From Apodospora peruviana (Eukaryota; Ascomycota; Sordariomycetes; Sordariales; Lasiosphaeriaceae): 64,000 nucleotides of DNA. The DNA is taken from NCBI GenBank assembly GCA_033439685.1, contig JAUEDM010000009.1:186001-250000 (forward strand), in the 5' to 3' direction. Position 1 is the stretch's first letter; the number at the start of each line of letters is the position of its first letter. Made by a program: the position numbers and the translations under genes. Positions 62,841 to 64,000 of the stretch are shown here, in pieces. The notes below the pieces were generated by a model, which searched no databases, was not told where the DNA came from, and worked only from the letters and a program-made list of their open reading frames with translations.

Positions 62841-64000
62841 GGCTAAACGAGAAGACGTCAGGAGATTTGGGGGGTTGTGGTTGAAGCAAGTTTGGTGAGC
62901 TCGGGCTCAGGATGTGCTGCGTTTGAGGTAAAGATGGTTGAGAGAAAATGCCATGGTCGTGGGTCTCTTGGCTTGAGATGGGAGTTCTAACTCTTTAAAC
63001 ACATACATGCAGAAAGTCCAAGTCCGTCCTCATCCTGTAGATCTCGAAATCTGGTAGCGGGAGAACAAAGAATCATAAAGCCACGGCGGATATGATCGGC
63101 CGTTTCTTTTTTCGGAATGGGAATCAGCATCTACAAAAAGCACGGAAGCGGTTTGATATGACGTATAAGGGGTCAGACCACCGCAGATGTCAACTAATCT
63201 CGGTCAATTACATACAGTTGTTACTTACCTATCTTGTCTCGACTTTGGACTGTTCTAAATCCGAAGGATACTGAATGCTTGATCGGGCAAATATGCGCAA
63301 GTATCAAAACCATGACCCATTGAAAAAAGGGCCAGCTGTCAGTGCAAAAGCTGTATCAACACCTAGGTACATATACCTATGTTGAGTATCACCAGGCTGG
63401 GGTTTTACATATACATGGTATCAATCTCCATCAATTCAGTATGTCTGAGCTACAACTTCTCTTCTAAACCTACAAGACAAGACCTCAGCCCCATTCTCCA
63501 TCATTAGGGCTTACAGCGTGTCATCCAATGGAAGTTTTTGTTGCTCCGACCGTTGATTAAGCGTCGGCAGCTCTTATTCAACATGAAGGGGCGAATTATA
63601 TATCAGCACACAGGTATTTTAATGTCCAAACCCAGGCCTGGCCAGTAACTGTACTGAGGTCGGAGTCTTGTCGGATGTCTATTGCCTCCAGTTCCCAAGC
63701 CATTAACGAACCTCCAAGTTTACACACGAAGATGAACATACTAACCGGATAAAACATGACCCAAAGCTGAACTCCAATACTTATCTTCTATTCGTACGGA
63801 GTATATAGACCCAATTTCGAGCATTTAACAAGTACATACGGCCATAGATAGTGGAGAACTCGGGATCCCGTCCGCTCTCCCATAGATAAGCCACTAATCG
63901 CCAGACTAGTAGTTGGGTCGGTGACGACCAGCGAATCCCTGGTGCTGTATGTTTTTGCTTTTGGCCGATACCTTCCTTTTGGGCCTCAAGCATTTTGTTC
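62841..64000. other. Intergenic to window end, no gene seen
   Basis: Contains the promoter of the MARVEL-type gene. A 70-codon minus frame (63993-63781) at the edge could be part of a gene beyond the window, but shows no recognisable motif. Confidence 0.45.

Noticed and set aside
63781..63993. Small minus-strand gene at the window edge
   Set aside because: Only 70 codons, no motif, and its context is cut off by the window.

Overview
The window is nuclear DNA of a filamentous ascomycete (Pezizomycotina, probably Sordariomycetes or a close class; this is an inference). The evidence is short GT-AG introns of about 50-85 nt with CTAAC/CTGAC-like branch points, many secreted plant-polymer hydrolases, small cysteine-rich secreted proteins, a NACHT-type STAND protein, a Crypton recombinase, and decayed repeats whose changes are mostly CpA to TpA, the mark of repeat-induced point mutation (RIP). 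Genes are GC-rich; the decayed stretches are AT-rich.

Layout. 0-1.2 kb: tyrosinase. 1.2-8 kb: gene-poor graveyard with decayed coding copies and a mutated duplicate of the 3' end of the next gene. 8-12.3 kb: GH128-type glucanase facing away from a peroxisomal 3-ketoacyl-CoA thiolase with a clear PTS2. 12.4-18.4 kb: MFS anion permease and a large HeLo-like/NACHT protein, both on the minus strand. 19-23.4 kb: small secreted protein, small hypothetical gene, decayed tandem duplication, acetylxylan esterase. 25.3-27.4 kb: membrane-anchored kelch protein. 27.4-31.5 kb: second graveyard with a 16-bp minisatellite and an SNF2-helicase relic. 31.5-34.4 kb: apparently intact Crypton element. 35-42.2 kb: GH43 beta-xylosidase, a jacalin-like membrane protein, a 40-residue secreted peptide and a pepsin-like membrane protein lacking its catalytic motifs. 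43-46 kb: broken patatin/zinc-finger gene. 46.9-50 kb: aegerolysin-like protein, GPI-type cutinase, 10-cysteine secreted protein. 51.2 kb: tRNA-Asn. 51.3-55.2 kb: no gene seen. 55.3-58.4 kb: rhodopsin-like membrane protein and DUF4360 secreted protein. 60.6-62.8 kb: two broken genes, a zinc-ribbon protein and a MARVEL-type membrane protein.

Function. The intact set suggests a plant-associated or litter-degrading life style: cuticle, xylan and glucan enzymes, phenol oxidation, secreted cysteine-rich proteins, surface sensors, and fatty-acid oxidation that could use cutin or lipid products. No biosynthetic cluster or operon-like unit is visible. The most unusual item is the MARVEL-type gene at 61911-62840: its four exons, splice sites and tail are in frame, but three tryptophan positions are TGA. 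Gene models were spliced by eye; domain names rest on remembered family motifs, not on searches.
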